A stretch of DNA of 7,329 nucleotides from Actinomycetota bacterium (GTDB taxonomy: Bacteria; Actinomycetota; Humimicrobiia; Humimicrobiales; Humimicrobiaceae), in the NCBI GenBank assembly GCA_023475715.1, contig JAMCVO010000775.1:1-7329 (forward strand), written 5' to 3'. This document shows, one piece after another, positions 6,564 through 7,329 of this stretch (the first letter of the stretch is position 1; the number at the start of each line of letters is the position of its first letter). The notes below the pieces were generated by a model, which worked only from the letters and a program-made list of their open reading frames with translations, had not been told where the DNA came from and did not search any database. Position numbers and translations under genes: made by a program.

Positions 6564-7329
6564 ATGATGACAAAAATTAAATTCGAAAAAACTTATGCCA
6601 AGCCAGGCGAAAAATGTGGTGTTTTTGGAATTTATTCCGCAAATGAAAATGTAGCAGAATTTATCTTTTACGGACTTCAGGCGCTTCAACACAGGGGCCA
6701 GGAAAGCGCAGGCATTGCAGTATCCGATGGCGAAAATATTCTTGTATTCAAAGACCTTGGACTGGTTTCACAAGTTTTTTCCGAGCAAAACCTGGCTCCT
6801 CTGGTGGGAAGTATCGGGATAGGGCATACCCGCTACTCCACCACCGGAAGAAATATCTGGAAAAATTCTCAGCCATTATATCGGATGTTCAAAGACGAAG
6901 TTTTTGCAATTGCTCACAATGGAAACCTGACAAATACTGAAGAACTTCGAAAAGAACAGATGAAGAGAGGCGTAAGATTTGAAACCACTACAGATACGGA
7001 AGTTATTGCTTCACTTATAGAAAGTTCTGAAAAGGACAATATGGAAGATGCAATAAAAGAGGCAATAGGCAAGATTAAGGGCTCTTACTCACTGGTGATC
7101 TTATCAAAAGATAAACTGTTTGCAATCAGAGATCCCCATGGATTCAGACCAATGGTTCTGGGCAATAGAGAAGGCGCGCATATTATCGCTTCTGAGACAT
7201 GTGCCCTTGATATAATAGATGCTCAATTTATAAGAGAAGTTGACCCGGGTGAAATTATAATCATAGATAAAAACGGCCTGCGCTCCCAGATGATGCTCTC
7301 TGTTGACAGAGTGTCGATGTGCGTTTTTG
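6564..7329 (+). CDS. purF: Amidophosphoribosyltransferase (3'-truncated by window edge)
   Basis: PurF catalyses the committed first step of purine synthesis: PRPP plus glutamine gives 5-phosphoribosylamine. The visible 255 residues cover the N-terminal class II (Ntn) glutamine amidotransferase domain; the PRPP-binding domain lies beyond the window. The protein begins MMTKIKFEKTYAKPGEKCGVFGIYS. Cys18 is the expected nucleophile, so the first 17 residues look like a cleaved propeptide as in the B. subtilis enzyme. Other motifs are LQALQHRGQESAGIAV, GIGHTRYSTTGRN (the usual Arg-Tyr-Ser-Thr loop), AIAHNGNLTN, TDTEVIASLI, KGSYSLVIL, AIRDPHGFRPMVLG and ASETCALDIID. The final visible cysteine (residue 253) is number 236 after propeptide removal, where the Bacillus-type enzyme has a [4Fe-4S] ligand. 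Tandem ATGs at 6564 and 6567 are both possible starts; neither has a strong SD. Its position after purL follows the Bacillus-like order. Confidence 0.95.
   Translation, partial: MMTKIKFEKTYAKPGEKCGVFGIYSANENVAEFIFYGLQALQHRGQESAGIAVSDGENILVFKDLGLVSQVFSEQNLAPLVGSIGIGHTRYSTTGRNIWKNSQPLYRMFKDEVFAIAHNGNLTNTEELRKEQMKRGVRFETTTDTEVIASLIESSEKDNMEDAIKEAIGKIKGSYSLVILSKDKLFAIRDPHGFRPMVLGNREGAHIIASETCALDIIDAQFIREVDPGEIIIIDKNGLRSQMMLSVDRVSMCVF

Overview
The window is an AT-rich stretch (GC roughly in the high thirties by eye) in which every supportable gene lies on the + strand. It is chromosomal housekeeping DNA. The order is: the 3' part of rex (redox-sensing repressor), a LytR-CpsA-Psr (LCP) cell-wall ligase, a small unrecognised gene, then a de novo purine biosynthesis cluster purB-purS-purQ-purL-purF, with purF cut by the right edge. 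I see no mobile elements, CRISPR arrays, tRNA or rRNA genes.

Several features together suggest a Gram-positive-type (Terrabacteria) anaerobe or facultative anaerobe. These are a Rex repressor, an LCP protein, a three-component FGAM synthetase (small PurL with separate PurS and PurQ), and a PurF with a propeptide and a cysteine at the place expected for an Fe-S ligand. A low-GC Bacillota lineage or an AT-rich deep-branching Actinomycetota lineage would both fit; the sequence alone does not decide.

Left third (1-1917): Rex would sense the NADH/NAD+ ratio, and the LCP protein would attach glycopolymers to peptidoglycan outside the membrane. The roughly 106-residue gene after it is unrecognised. 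It has the clearest Shine-Dalgarno sequence in the window and ends only 7 nt before purB, so it is probably co-transcribed and perhaps translationally coupled with purB.

Right two thirds (1925-7329): PurF makes phosphoribosylamine (first step). PurS, PurQ and PurL form the FGAM synthetase (fourth step). PurB acts twice, forming AICAR from SAICAR and AMP from adenylosuccinate. The order B-(C)-S-Q-L-F resembles the Bacillus pur operon, but purC is absent between purB and purS. purQ and purL overlap. Only two gaps in the cluster are noticeable: purS-purQ (91 nt, with an AT-only inverted repeat followed by seven T) and purL-purF (49 nt, with a TGTTATAAT extended -10-like element). These are the only candidate control points visible inside the cluster. 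I found no convincing undescribed system; the leads are modest.
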